Shown here: one piece after another, positions 32,838 through 41,624 of the stretch | How positions within the stretch are numbered: the first letter of the stretch is position 1 | Layout of the letters: each line of letters starts with the position of its first letter | Assembly: GCF_006874475.1 (NCBI RefSeq) | Contig: NZ_VIRM01000046.1 | Coordinates: forward strand, 1 to 64,000 | DNA length: 64,000 nt | Direction of reading: 5' to 3' | DNA from: Microbispora hainanensis | GTDB lineage: Bacteria > Actinomycetota > Actinomycetes > Streptosporangiales > Streptosporangiaceae | Notes under the pieces: model-generated | Seen by the model: the letters and a program-made list of their open reading frames with translations, nothing else | The model's database searches: none | What the model was told of the DNA's origin: nothing | Made by a program: the position numbers and the translations under genes

Positions 32838-33491
32838 TCAGCCGATCCGGGCGACGGCGCGGACGGGAGCGCCGTCGGCACCGGCCAGGCGCAGCGGGAA
32901 CAGCGAGACCTCGATCGGGCGGCCGGCGGCCTGGGCGTCCAGGAGCGGGCCGAGGCCCCGCAGGTTCTCCGCGATCACGGCGTGCGCGCCGCACAACACG
33001 CGGTGCGCCGGCAGATCGGCGGGAGCGGGGGTGGGATCGACGCTGAGCGCGTCGACGCCGACGGTCCGCACGCCCGCGGCGACGATCAGGCGGGCGGTCT
33101 CCGCGTCCAGGTATGGGTGGGCCGAGTAGTCCGGGGTTCCCCAGTGCTCGTCCCAGCCGGTCGCGACCAGCAGGACGGTCCCCGGGGCCAGCCGCCCGGC
33201 CACCGGCTCCAGCATGGAGGGGGTGACCGGCGCGCGCGGCGGCAGGCCCCGGGCGTCGAGGACCGCCGCCGGACCGAGGAAGCGTTCCAGTGGCAGGTCG
33301 TCGAGCGTGGGCAGCGCGTCGTCGATGTGGAACGGCGCGTCCACGTGCGTGCCGGACTGCGACCCGAGGTGCAGGCCGAGGACGTTGACGCCCTCGGCCG
33401 CCACCGTGAGGGCGGGCACGATCTCCACCTCCGGGTCGCCGGGGTAGACGGGCATGCCGCTCACGACGGGCACCGACAGGTCGACGATCAC
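32838..33491 (-). CDS. Cyclase-family hydrolase (kynurenine formamidase-like)
   Basis: 217 aa, Pfam cyclase family. The metal-binding motif GTHVDAPFH (47-55) and the His just upstream (H41) are present. Members hydrolyse N-formylkynurenine, isatin or similar amides. GTG 33491 (VIVDLS) has GGGGGAG seven bases upstream. It is the last gene of an operon with agmatinase, amidase and alcohol dehydrogenase genes, 17 bases after the agmatinase-family stop, so a role in opening an amide or cyclic ureide is more likely than tryptophan breakdown (inference). Confidence 0.82.
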   Translation of the reverse strand: MIVDLSVPVVSGMPVYPGDPEVEIVPALTVAAEGVNVLGLHLGSQSGTHVDAPFHIDDALPTLDDLPLERFLGPAAVLDARGLPPRAPVTPSMLEPVAGRLAPGTVLLVATGWDEHWGTPDYSAHPYLDAETARLIVAAGVRTVGVDALSVDPTPAPADLPAHRVLCGAHAVIAENLRGLGPLLDAQAAGRPIEVSLFPLRLAGADGAPVRAVARIG

Positions 33492-33508
33492 CGCTTCTCC
33501 CCCTGGCG

Positions 33509-34453
33509 TCAGGCCTTCCCCAGCGCGAGCAGGCCGATCAGATCGTAGGCCACGTGGGAGGCCGCGACCGAGGTGATCTCCGCGTGGTCGTACGCCGGGG
33601 CGACCTCGACCACGTCCGCGCCGACGATGTCGCACCCGGCCAGGCCGCGCAGGATCTCCAGCAGCTCCCGGCTGGTCAGGCCGCCGGCCTCGGGGGTGCC
33701 GGTGCCGGGCGCGTGCGCCGGGTCGAGCACGTCGATGTCGATCGACAGGTAGAGCGGCCGGCCGCCGATGCGCTGCCGCAGCGCGCCGGCGATCTCGTCC
33801 ACGCCCCGGCGCATCACGTCGGCGCTGGTCACGATGCCGAAGCCGAGGCGCCGGTCGTCCTCCAGGTCCTTCTTGCCGTACAGCGGGCCGCGGGTGCCGA
33901 CGTGGCAGACCGCCTCGGTGTCGAGGATGCCCTCCTCGACCGCGCGGCGGAACGGCGTGCCATGCGTGTACTCGGCCCCGAAGTAGGTGTCCCAGGTGTC
34001 GAGGTGCGCGTCGAAGTGCAGCAGCGCGACCGGGCCGTGCCGCCGGGCGGCGGCCCGCAGCAGCGGCAGCGCGATCGTGTGGTCGCCCCCGATGGTGACG
34101 AGCTTCGTGCCGCCGTCCATCAGCCCGGAGGCGGCCTCCTCCACGGTCTCGACGGCCTCGCGGATGTCGAACGGGTTGCACGCGATGTCCCCGGCGTCCG
34201 CCACCTGGATGGTGGCGAACGGCGAGACGTCGAGGCCCGGATGGTACGGCCGGAGCAGGCGGCTGGCCTCCCGGACGGCCGCCGGGCCGAACCGGGCGCC
34301 GGGACGGTAGGAGACCCCGCCGTCGAACGGCACGCCCACCACCGCGACGCCGGCGTGCCCGACCTCGTCCAGCCGCGGCAGCCGCGCGAACGTGGCCGGT
34401 CCGGCGAATCGAGGGATCCGGGAGGAGTCGACGGGTCCCCGGGGCTCTGTCAT
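33509..34453 (-). CDS. Agmatinase-family ureohydrolase
   Basis: 314 aa. All dimanganese ligands of the ureohydrolase fold are visible: His125 (GGDHTIA), Asp148, His150 and Asp152 (DAHLD), Asp239 and Asp241 (SIDIDVLDP). YTHGTPFRR (162-170) is of the agmatinase/guanidino-acid type. It removes urea from agmatine, guanidinobutyrate or a related compound; sequence alone does not settle which. ATG 34453 overlaps the amidase stop (ATGA). Confidence 0.85.
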   Translation of the reverse strand: MTEPRGPVDSSRIPRFAGPATFARLPRLDEVGHAGVAVVGVPFDGGVSYRPGARFGPAAVREASRLLRPYHPGLDVSPFATIQVADAGDIACNPFDIREAVETVEEAASGLMDGGTKLVTIGGDHTIALPLLRAAARRHGPVALLHFDAHLDTWDTYFGAEYTHGTPFRRAVEEGILDTEAVCHVGTRGPLYGKKDLEDDRRLGFGIVTSADVMRRGVDEIAGALRQRIGGRPLYLSIDIDVLDPAHAPGTGTPEAGGLTSRELLEILRGLAGCDIVGADVVEVAPAYDHAEITSVAASHVAYDLIGLLALGKA

Positions 34454-35277
34454 GACGTGCGCTCTTCCTTCCAGTAGAGGTCGGTCCGCCGGTCGCGATG
34501 GACGTCGTTGCGGGGGCCGGTGGCCTTGTCCCGCGCGTGCGCGAGGTCGCAGTCGGCGACCAGCACGGCGGGCCCGTCCCGCAGCACGGGGCCCGCCAGG
34601 GGATATCCGTCGGGACCGATCAGGGAGGTGCCGCAGACCCAGCCGACACCGCGCTCCACCCCGCACCTGTCGGCCACGGCGACGAACATGCGGTTGGCCG
34701 CCGCGGCGATCTGGGCGAAGGCGACCAGCACCGGGCGCTCCCCCGCGGGGACGGGCGAGGCGGGCCAGTTGGTGGAGACGGCGAGCAGGTCGGCCCCCGC
34801 GAGGCCCACGGACCGCACCCACTCGGGGAACTCCAGGTCATAGCAGACCATCATGCCGATCCGGCCGAGCGCGGTCCCGACGACCGGGGCCGGCTCGTCG
34901 CCGGGGACGAACACGTCCTGCTCGTCGTGCCACAGGTGGGCCTTGCGATAGACGGCCCTGGTGCCGGTGGCGTCGACCATGACCTGGCTGTTGCGTACGG
35001 CCCCGCCGGCCAGCTCGCAGAATCCGCCGACGATCACGAGGTCGTGGGCGCGGGCCAGCCGCCGCCATTCGGTCACGGTCCGGCCGTCGGCGGGCTCGGC
35101 GAGGCTCCTGGCCTCCTCGGCTCCGGTGAAGACGTAGCCGCTGTTGACCAGCTCGGGCAGCACCACCAGCCGGGCGCCGGCCTCGGCCGCCTCCCTGATC
35201 GCCGCCTCGGCGGCGGCGCGGTTCGCCTCCGGCTCGCCCACCCGCAGCGGGAGCTGCGCCACCGCGACCCGCGTCAC
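34450..35277 (-). CDS. Carbon-nitrogen hydrolase (nitrilase superfamily amidase)
   Basis: 275 aa. The Glu-Lys-Cys triad is in place: Glu42 (LPELVNSGY), Lys112 (YRKAHLW) and Cys145 (VCYDLEFPE). Possible roles include N-carbamoylputrescine amidase or another omega-amidase. Beside the agmatinase-family gene, an amide or carbamoyl-amine from guanidino-compound degradation is the likely substrate. The GTG start at 35277 overlaps the stop of the alcohol dehydrogenase (GTGA) and its stop overlaps the agmatinase-family start (ATGA). Confidence 0.85.
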   Translation of the reverse strand: MTRVAVAQLPLRVGEPEANRAAAEAAIREAAEAGARLVVLPELVNSGYVFTGAEEARSLAEPADGRTVTEWRRLARAHDLVIVGGFCELAGGAVRNSQVMVDATGTRAVYRKAHLWHDEQDVFVPGDEPAPVVGTALGRIGMMVCYDLEFPEWVRSVGLAGADLLAVSTNWPASPVPAGERPVLVAFAQIAAAANRMFVAVADRCGVERGVGWVCGTSLIGPDGYPLAGPVLRDGPAVLVADCDLAHARDKATGPRNDVHRDRRTDLYWKEERTS

Positions 35278-36440
35278 GGCCGCACCCCCTCGTTCGTCCC
35301 TGTGTCCGCACCCGCGTTCGCCCCCGTGTCCGTCCCAGCGGGCGCCCCCGGCCGTACGACCGTGCGCAGGCCGGTGCCGGCCCGCAGGCCGGCGAAGGCC
35401 GCGGGCAGGTCGGCGAGCCCGGCCTCGGCGCCGACCAGCCGGTCGAGGGGCAGGCGTCCGGACAGGTAGAGGCTCGCCAGCCGGGGGAAGTCGACCGCGG
35501 GCACGCTGGAGCCGTAGTTGCAGCCGAGGATGTTCTTGCCCTGGTCGGCGAGGTCGAACGGGTCGAAGGAGACCCGCGTGCCGAGCGCGGTCATGCCGAC
35601 GAGGACGGCGTTGCCGCCCGCGCGCAGCAGCCCGGGCAGCGCCTCGATCGTGGCGGCCCGGCCGATGGCCTCGAACGCGTGATGCGCCCCACCGGTGATC
35701 TCCAGCACCTTCTCCGCCAGCGCCGGGTCGTCGCCGCGCAGGGTGTGCGTGGCGCCGAGCTCCCGGGCCAGGTCGAGCCGCCGGTCCGACAGGTCGACGG
35801 CGACGACCGGCTGGGCGCCGGCCAGGCCGAGGCCGAGCACGACCGCCTGCCCGACGCCGCCGCAGCCGATGACGACGGCCGACTCCCCCGGCCGCACCCC
35901 CGCCGTGTGCACGGCGGCCCCGACCCCGGTCGTCACGGCACACCCGATCAGCGCCCCCACCGGGAACGGCACCTCGTCGGGAACGACGATCGCGGCGGTC
36001 TCGGGCACCACGGCATATTCGGAGAACGTGCCGAGCCCGAGGAAGGGCAGCACGGGCGCGCCGTCCTCATCCGACAGCGGGGTCGAGCCGTCCGGCAGCG
36101 TGTTGGACACGGCCTTGGTGTTCGAGCACAGCCAGGCGCGGCCGGCGGCGCACGCCTCGCAGCGGCGGCACGGCGCGAACCACGACAGCACGACGTGGTC
36201 GCCGGGCCTGACGTCGCGTACGGCCGGGCCGACGGCCTCGACCACGCCCGCGCCCTCGTGGCCCAGGACGATCGGCTCCTCGACCGGCCAGTCCCCGTCG
36301 AGGACGTGCAGGTCGGAGTGGCAGACGCCGCTCGCCTCGATGCGCACGAGGACCTGGTCGTCCCGGGGGCCGGCCAGGCGCAGCGCCCGGCTTCGCAGGC
36401 CCTGCCCCGGCACGAGGACGGCCGCGTTGGTGACGGTCAT
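35274..36440 (-). CDS. Zinc-dependent alcohol dehydrogenase
   Basis: 388 aa medium-chain dehydrogenase. Catalytic zinc ligands Cys40 and His61-Glu62 (GHE), structural zinc Cys91/94/97/105, and the NAD-binding GCGGVG near 193-198 are present. It resembles class III or arylalcohol dehydrogenases and could interconvert the alcohol and aldehyde of an amine-derived intermediate. Odd feature: the last 25 residues are a GTDTGANAG-type repeat tail encoded by short DNA repeats, absent from the family. It is second gene of the operon after the NCS1 permease. Confidence 0.88.
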   Translation of the reverse strand: MTVTNAAVLVPGQGLRSRALRLAGPRDDQVLVRIEASGVCHSDLHVLDGDWPVEEPIVLGHEGAGVVEAVGPAVRDVRPGDHVVLSWFAPCRRCEACAAGRAWLCSNTKAVSNTLPDGSTPLSDEDGAPVLPFLGLGTFSEYAVVPETAAIVVPDEVPFPVGALIGCAVTTGVGAAVHTAGVRPGESAVVIGCGGVGQAVVLGLGLAGAQPVVAVDLSDRRLDLARELGATHTLRGDDPALAEKVLEITGGAHHAFEAIGRAATIEALPGLLRAGGNAVLVGMTALGTRVSFDPFDLADQGKNILGCNYGSSVPAVDFPRLASLYLSGRLPLDRLVGAEAGLADLPAAFAGLRAGTGLRTVVRPGAPAGTDTGANAGADTGTNEGVRP

Positions 36441-36473
36441 GTGATTCCTTCCTCGGACGACACCCGGCGGGGT

Positions 36474-37901
36474 TCAGGACGCGACGAGCTCACGCTCGCT
36501 GGCCGCCACGACGCCCTCCTCGGACGAGACGTCGAGCGTGCGGCACAGCAGCAGGTAGACGCCGCCGCCCACGATCAGCCCGACGGCGAACGCGATGTCG
36601 ACGCCGCCCATGGCCTCGGCCACCGGGCCGGTGAAGAAGCTGAGCACCACGAAGGGGACCATCGCGGCCAGGCCCAGCAGGTAGGAGACCAGCCCGCGCC
36701 ACGCCCACATGCCGTAGATGCCGTCCTTGCGGAACAGGTGCGTGATCGCGTAGTGGCCGCGCCGTACGAAGAAGTAGTCGACCAGGTTGACGGCCGTCCA
36801 GGGCACGAGCACGTACAGCATGATCAGCTGCACGTTGGTGAAGGCGGTGGAGAAGTCGCCGATGAGCAGCATTCCCACGAGGGCCCACACCACGGCCAGC
36901 ACGAGGACGGTGAGGATCCTGATCGAGCGGGTCGGCCGCACCGGCCGCAGGGTGTCGATGGCGGTGACGACGGTCAGCATGCCGCTGTAGGCGTTGAGGC
37001 CCATGGTCGCCACCAGCACGAGCACGGACACGACGGTGAGCACGCTGCCGAGGCCGGTGAACACGTTCTCACCCGCGTCGTGGATGCCGACGAGCGTGTC
37101 GGTGACGCCGAGCCGGGTGGCCATCCACGCACCGATCGGGATCAGCCACAGCGGCGAGGCCGAGGCGCCGCAGAAGACCGACCACACGATGTGCGAGGTC
37201 TTGGTGCGCCGGGGCAGATAGCGCGAGTAGTCCGAGACGTACGGCGCGTAGGTGATGTTGTACGACGCGGCGACCGCGAACTGGACCATGAAGGCGACCC
37301 AGGTGAAGCCGCCGGAGGAGGGGGCCGCCTGCCCGCCCGCGCCCCCGAACAGGATGGCGGCGGTCAGCACGAGCCACAGCGGCAGCGAGATCCAGAACAG
37401 CACCTGGAACGCCCGGTGGAGCCAGTCGTAGCCGTAGATGGCCAGCACCGCGGCCACCACGGTGATGACGAGCCCGATCACCGGCTTGCCCCAGCCGAAT
37501 ACCGCGTGGAGGCCGTTGTCGATGATGACCGTGTCGATGACGTTGAAGCCGACGTACGTGAAGAGCGTGCCGGCGAGCGCCACGATGACGCCGCGATATC
37601 CGAGCTGGGCCCGCGACTGCACCATCTGGGGCAGCCCGAGCCAGGGGCCCTGCGAGGCGTGGAAGGCCATGAAGAAGGTGCCGAACAGGATGCCGAGCGT
37701 GCTCGCCAGCGAGGTCCAGCCGAGCGGCAGCCCCATCGCCGGGCCGACGAAACCGATCGCGACGGTGTACGGCTGGAAGTTGCCGCAGAACCAGAACGGG
37801 CCCTGGTGCCAGACCTTGCCGTGCCGCTCGCCCTCCGGGACGTAGTCGATCGAACGGACCTCGATGGCGCCGGGCGAGGCGGAGGGGGCAGCCGTCGTCA
37901 T
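36474..37901 (-). CDS. NCS1 family permease (purine/cytosine/hydantoin-type)
   Basis: 475 aa membrane protein with about 12 helices, of the nucleobase:cation symporter-1 family. The N-terminal block GPFWFCGNFQPYTVAIGFVG (34-53) and the mid-protein SYNITYAPYVSDYSRYLP are family signatures. Transported compounds in this family are cytosine, purines, allantoin, hydantoins or thiamine; the operon partners suggest a nitrogen-rich ureide or guanidino compound. First gene of the minus-strand operon, divergent from a PucR regulator. Confidence 0.88.
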   Translation of the reverse strand: MTTAAPSASPGAIEVRSIDYVPEGERHGKVWHQGPFWFCGNFQPYTVAIGFVGPAMGLPLGWTSLASTLGILFGTFFMAFHASQGPWLGLPQMVQSRAQLGYRGVIVALAGTLFTYVGFNVIDTVIIDNGLHAVFGWGKPVIGLVITVVAAVLAIYGYDWLHRAFQVLFWISLPLWLVLTAAILFGGAGGQAAPSSGGFTWVAFMVQFAVAASYNITYAPYVSDYSRYLPRRTKTSHIVWSVFCGASASPLWLIPIGAWMATRLGVTDTLVGIHDAGENVFTGLGSVLTVVSVLVLVATMGLNAYSGMLTVVTAIDTLRPVRPTRSIRILTVLVLAVVWALVGMLLIGDFSTAFTNVQLIMLYVLVPWTAVNLVDYFFVRRGHYAITHLFRKDGIYGMWAWRGLVSYLLGLAAMVPFVVLSFFTGPVAEAMGGVDIAFAVGLIVGGGVYLLLCRTLDVSSEEGVVAASERELVAS

Positions 37902-37995
37902 ACATTCCTCCAGGTCGGGGGGGAGACTGCTTGAGTGTGCCTAACGGCTCCAAATCAGAACAATTGGGTCAATCACCGGAAATAGGCTGAGCGTT

Positions 37996-39453
37996 GTGGA
38001 CGGGCACAACACGGTGGAAGACCTGGTGCGCTCCCCCGCGCTGCAGCTGAAGGTGCTGGCGGGCGAGCGCGGGCTCGGCAGGTCGGTGTCGTGGGCCCAC
38101 GTCAGCGAGCTGGAGGATCCGACGCCCTGGCTGCTCGGGGCCGAGGTCATCATGACGACCGGCATCGGGGTGCCGCGCGCCGCCGCCGCCCAGCGGGCGT
38201 ACCTGGAGCGGCTCGACGACGCCGGGGTGGCCGCGCTCGCGCTCAGCGCGGGCCTGCACGTCCCCCCGCTGCGCCGGGCCTTCCTCGACGTCGCCGAGGA
38301 CCGCGGATTCCCCGTGCTGGAGGTGCCGCTGGCGGTGCCGTTCATCGCGATCGCCCAGGAGGTCGCGGCCGCGGTGCAGGCGGACGCCCGGCAGCGGCTC
38401 GGGGCACAACTCCAGGTGTTCGGCGCGCTGCGCTGGCTCGCCTCGGAGAGCCTGGACACGGCCGGACTGTTCCGGCGGCTCGAACGGCTGTCGGGCTACG
38501 AGATCTACCTGACCACGCCGCAGGGCCGTCCGCTGCTGCCCGGCGTGCCGGCGCCCCCGCCGGGCGTACGCCTGCCCGCCTCGATGGAGGCCCCGCCGAC
38601 CATCCCCGGCGGGTTCGCGCTCCCGGTGCCCGCTCCCGGCGGGCCTGCCGGGTTCCTGGTCGCCTTCGAGCGGGAGGGCGCCAGGCCCGCCGGGCTCGCC
38701 GTCGTCCAGCACATCGCGACCGTCGCCGCCCTGCGGGTGGCCATGGTGCGCAGCGAACGCGAGACGCTGCGGCGGCAGGGCGCCGAGACGCTGGCCGAGC
38801 TGCTGCAGGACGTGCTCGACCCGGAGACCGCGCGGCGCAGGCTCGCCCTGGCGGGCCTGGCGGCCGACCGCGACATCGTGCTGCTCGTGGTGCGCGACGC
38901 CGCGGACGACGCCGTCGTACAGGCGCTCGGCGAGCATCCGCACCTCATGCTCCGCCGCCAGAGCGACCTGTACGTGCTGACGGCGGCGGACGCCGACACG
39001 GCGGAGCTGGAGGCGGTGCCGGGGATCGCGGCAGGCGTCAGCCGCGCTCTCGCACCCGGGTCGTCGCTGCGCGTCGCCCAGCGCGAGGCCCTGTGGGCGG
39101 CCTCCCGCGCCGCCGAGTCGGGCCGGCCACTGGTCGCCTACGGCGCGGACACCACCGGCCGGTGGCTGCCCGCCGACGTGGGCGTGCTGACCGCTCTCGT
39201 CGAGCACGTGCTCGGCGACGTCCTGCGGTATGACGCCGAGCACGGATCCGAACTGGTCGCGTCGGTGCGGACCTGGATGGAGCGGGACCGCCGCGTCGAC
39301 GACGCCGCGCGGGCCCTGCACGTGCACCCCAACACGCTGGCGTACCGGCTGCGCCGGTTCGGGGCGCTCACCGGGCGCGACCTGTCGGCGACGGGCGACT
39401 TCGCCGAGGTGTGGCTGGCCCTCCGCGCCGCGGGACAGCTCGGCCGGGTCTGA
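37996..39453 (+). CDS. PucR family transcriptional regulator
   Basis: 485 aa. N-terminal PucR sensory domain (about 8-125, with WAHVSELEDPTPWLLGAEVIMTTG by position 32-55), a central region, and the C-terminal PucR-type helix-turn-helix (about 425-480, DAARALHVHPNTLAYRLRRF at about 435-454). PucR proteins control purine or ureide catabolism in actinomycetes and bacilli. GTG 37996 is the start. Divergence from the NCS1-agmatinase operon makes that operon its likely target. Confidence 0.9.
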   Translation: MDGHNTVEDLVRSPALQLKVLAGERGLGRSVSWAHVSELEDPTPWLLGAEVIMTTGIGVPRAAAAQRAYLERLDDAGVAALALSAGLHVPPLRRAFLDVAEDRGFPVLEVPLAVPFIAIAQEVAAAVQADARQRLGAQLQVFGALRWLASESLDTAGLFRRLERLSGYEIYLTTPQGRPLLPGVPAPPPGVRLPASMEAPPTIPGGFALPVPAPGGPAGFLVAFEREGARPAGLAVVQHIATVAALRVAMVRSERETLRRQGAETLAELLQDVLDPETARRRLALAGLAADRDIVLLVVRDAADDAVVQALGEHPHLMLRRQSDLYVLTAADADTAELEAVPGIAAGVSRALAPGSSLRVAQREALWAASRAAESGRPLVAYGADTTGRWLPADVGVLTALVEHVLGDVLRYDAEHGSELVASVRTWMERDRRVDDAARALHVHPNTLAYRLRRFGALTGRDLSATGDFAEVWLALRAAGQLGRV

Positions 39454-39466
39454 ACGCCCGGCGGGG

Positions 39467-40210
39467 TCAGCGGATGCCGACGTAGAAGCGCGTCTGGTCG
39501 CTGCGGTGGAGGGCGTGATACGCCTCGAACCTGGTGTTGTCCTCCAGCCACGCGACCGACTCGATGCCGAGCAGAGGCGTCGAGGTGGACACCTCGAGCA
39601 GGGCCGCGTCCTCCCGGCTGGGGAAGACCGCCTCGATCCAGCGGTCGGCCGCGGCGGGCTCGATGCCATACCGGCGGCGCAGCACGTCGTACAGCGACTG
39701 GTTCTCCAGGATGGCGCGTTCGAGCCCGGGGACGAGCCGGGCGGGCAGGGCGGTGTCGACGAGCAGCCACGGCTGGCCGTCGACCCGGCGGAGCCTGCGC
39801 AGCCGGACGACCTGCTCCCCCAGCGGTATGCGCAGGAGCGCGGCCTCCCGCTCGTCGGCCTCGCCGAGCGCCTGGCCGACGGTCTGCGTGGTCACCCGGC
39901 GCCCCGACTCCCGCAGGTCGTCGGCCGACCCGGACATCGATCCGACGAACCTCAGCTCGGTCTTGCGGGGCGCGACGAAGGCTCCCTTGCCCTTTACCTT
40001 GTAGATCAGGCGTTGCTGGACCAGCTCGCGCAGCGCCTCCCTGACGACCGTGCGGGAGACGCCGAACAGGTCGCTCAGCTCGGCCTCGGACGGCAGCGGC
40101 TGGTCGGGCCCGCGCACACCGCTCTCGATCTCCGCGCGCAACGCCCGCATGAGCTGCATCCACAGCGGTTCCGCCCCGTCGCGGTTGAGCGGGGGATAGG
40201 TCATCGTCAC
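39467..40210 (-). CDS. GntR family regulator with UTRA domain
   Basis: 247 aa. Winged helix near 16-80 (LPSEAELSDLFGVSRTVVRE at 39-58) and a C-terminal UTRA ligand-binding domain, the HutC subfamily of GntR. It is divergent from the polyol/sugar operon, with matching palindromes in the intergenic region, so it is very likely the operon's repressor. GTG 40210 has AGGAGG five bases upstream; ATG 40204 is second choice. The effector is probably a phosphorylated intermediate of the pathway (inference). Confidence 0.9.
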   Translation of the reverse strand: MTMTYPPLNRDGAEPLWMQLMRALRAEIESGVRGPDQPLPSEAELSDLFGVSRTVVREALRELVQQRLIYKVKGKGAFVAPRKTELRFVGSMSGSADDLRESGRRVTTQTVGQALGEADEREAALLRIPLGEQVVRLRRLRRVDGQPWLLVDTALPARLVPGLERAILENQSLYDVLRRRYGIEPAAADRWIEAVFPSREDAALLEVSTSTPLLGIESVAWLEDNTRFEAYHALHRSDQTRFYVGIR

Positions 40211-40255
40211 GGGAACCTCCTCGGCGGCACCGCAGCAGGATGCCCCACTCGAACC

Positions 40256-40265
40256 TGTAACTACA
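40256..40265 (-). promoter_or_regulatory. Second GntR half-palindrome near its own gene
   Basis: TGTA-AC-TACA, 46 bases upstream of the GntR start, shares TGTA/TACA arms with the operator at 40363-40384 and may mediate autoregulation. Confidence 0.45.
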
Positions 40266-40329
40266 AGTGCGCCCGGCTGTTACCAAGATTAGCCGTCACC
40301 GGTGGTCCGAGGCGACCGAAAACAGGCTC

Positions 40330-40358
40330 TTGACAGGCCCGTAACGCCCGCTTAGTTT
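40330..40358 (+). promoter_or_regulatory. Strong housekeeping-type promoter of the polyol operon
   Basis: TTGACA (40330-40335), exactly 17 bp, then TAGTTT (40353-40358). This is the best sigma-70/HrdB-like promoter in the window, 94 bases before the first gene. Confidence 0.75.
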
Positions 40359-40362
40359 GCTT

Positions 40363-40384
40363 GTCACTACAGGCCTGTAATGAC
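40363..40384 (+). promoter_or_regulatory. GntR operator overlapping the transcription start
   Basis: A 22-bp palindrome with only one mismatched pair: core TACAGGCCTGTA (40368-40379, perfect) flanked by GTCA and TGAC. It begins five bases after the -10 box, so a bound repressor would cover the start point. Confidence 0.75.
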
Positions 40385-40451
40385 AGGTCGATCGGGCGAA
40401 GCCTTGACGCCGACTCTCCCCCCTCGCGAACCCGCTCTGTCTGGAGACACC

Positions 40452-41576
40452 ATGCACATGCGTCCCACACGCCGGCCCTGGCGCGCCGCCTCCGCCGCGG
40501 CGATCTCCGCTCTCGCCGTACTGGCCGCGGGCTGCGGCTCCGGCGGCTCCGGTAGCGCCACCGCGGACGCCGGTGGCGCGGCCGCGGGCGGCGGCGGTGA
40601 CAAGCCCTTCATCGCGCTGAGCAACGGCTTCATCGGCAACGGCTGGCGGCAGACGATGATCGCCAAGTTCGAGGCCGCCGCCGAGCAGGCCAAGGCCGAC
40701 GGGCTGATCGGCAAGTACAAGGTCGTGAACGCGCCGGGCGAGAACTCGGCGACCGAGCAGGTCGCCCAGATCAAGAGCCTGCTGCTGCAGAAGCCCGACG
40801 CGCTGCTCATCGACCCCGCCTCGCCCACCGCGCTGCAGCCGGTGATCCAGCAGGCCTGTACGGCCGGCGTCAAGGTCGTGGTCTTCGACTCCGCCATTGA
40901 TGCGCCCTGCGCCCACGTGCTGCAGAACAGCTTCGTGGACTGGGCGACGTACGCCGCCAAGCCGCTGCTCGAAGGCATCGGCGGCAAGGGCTCGGTCATC
41001 GTGAGCCGCGGGGTGGTCGGCTCCCAGCCCGAGGCCGAGATGCTCGACACGACCAAGAAGATCCTCGCGGGCTACCCCGGGGTGAAGACCGTGGCGACGG
41101 TCACCGGCATGTGCGACGGCGCCACCGCGCAGAAGGCCGTGCTCGGCGTGCTGTCCAGCGTGCCGAAGGTCGACGGCGTCATCGGCTGCGGCGACGGCTA
41201 CGGCGTGGCCCAGGCGTTCGCCACCGCGGGCAAGCCCGTGCCCGCGGTCGACTTCGAGACCAACGGCCGCGCGCTGAGCTACTGGCGGGACAACAAGATC
41301 GACAACGGCTCCGTCGCGGTCATGTCCGACCCCGGTCAGTCGGTCGCCGCGCTCTGGGAGGCCCTGGACCTGCTCGACGGCAAGGACGTGCCCAAGCAGA
41401 TGACCTTCCCGATCGTCCTGATCGAGCAGAAGGACCGCGACGCCTGGGCCTCGGTGCTCAAGCCCGACGAGTACGCCGCCTGGCCGTGGACCCGGGAGCT
41501 GTTCCGGCAGCAGGTCGAGGCCGTGAAGACCGGCGGCAAGCCGGTCCAGCCGCCGATCCCGTCGGCCGCGAGCTGA
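40452..41576 (+). CDS. Sugar/polyol ABC transporter substrate-binding lipoprotein
   Basis: 374 aa periplasmic-binding-protein type I fold of the ribose/xylose class. Signal peptide with lipobox LAAGC (Cys about 29) and a Gly/Ser/Ala spacer; mature domain with SNGFIGNGWRQTMIAKFEAA, LLIDPASPTALQPVI and GDGYGVAQAFATAGKPVPAVDFE. It captures the operon's substrate outside the cell. ATG 40452 has GGAG five bases upstream. First gene of a seven-gene operon. Confidence 0.9.
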   Translation: MHMRPTRRPWRAASAAAISALAVLAAGCGSGGSGSATADAGGAAAGGGGDKPFIALSNGFIGNGWRQTMIAKFEAAAEQAKADGLIGKYKVVNAPGENSATEQVAQIKSLLLQKPDALLIDPASPTALQPVIQQACTAGVKVVVFDSAIDAPCAHVLQNSFVDWATYAAKPLLEGIGGKGSVIVSRGVVGSQPEAEMLDTTKKILAGYPGVKTVATVTGMCDGATAQKAVLGVLSSVPKVDGVIGCGDGYGVAQAFATAGKPVPAVDFETNGRALSYWRDNKIDNGSVAVMSDPGQSVAALWEALDLLDGKDVPKQMTFPIVLIEQKDRDAWASVLKPDEYAAWPWTRELFRQQVEAVKTGGKPVQPPIPSAAS

Positions 41577-41624
41577 CCCGGCTTCGCGACGACCACGGCA
41601 CCGAGGAGACGGAGGAGACCGGGC

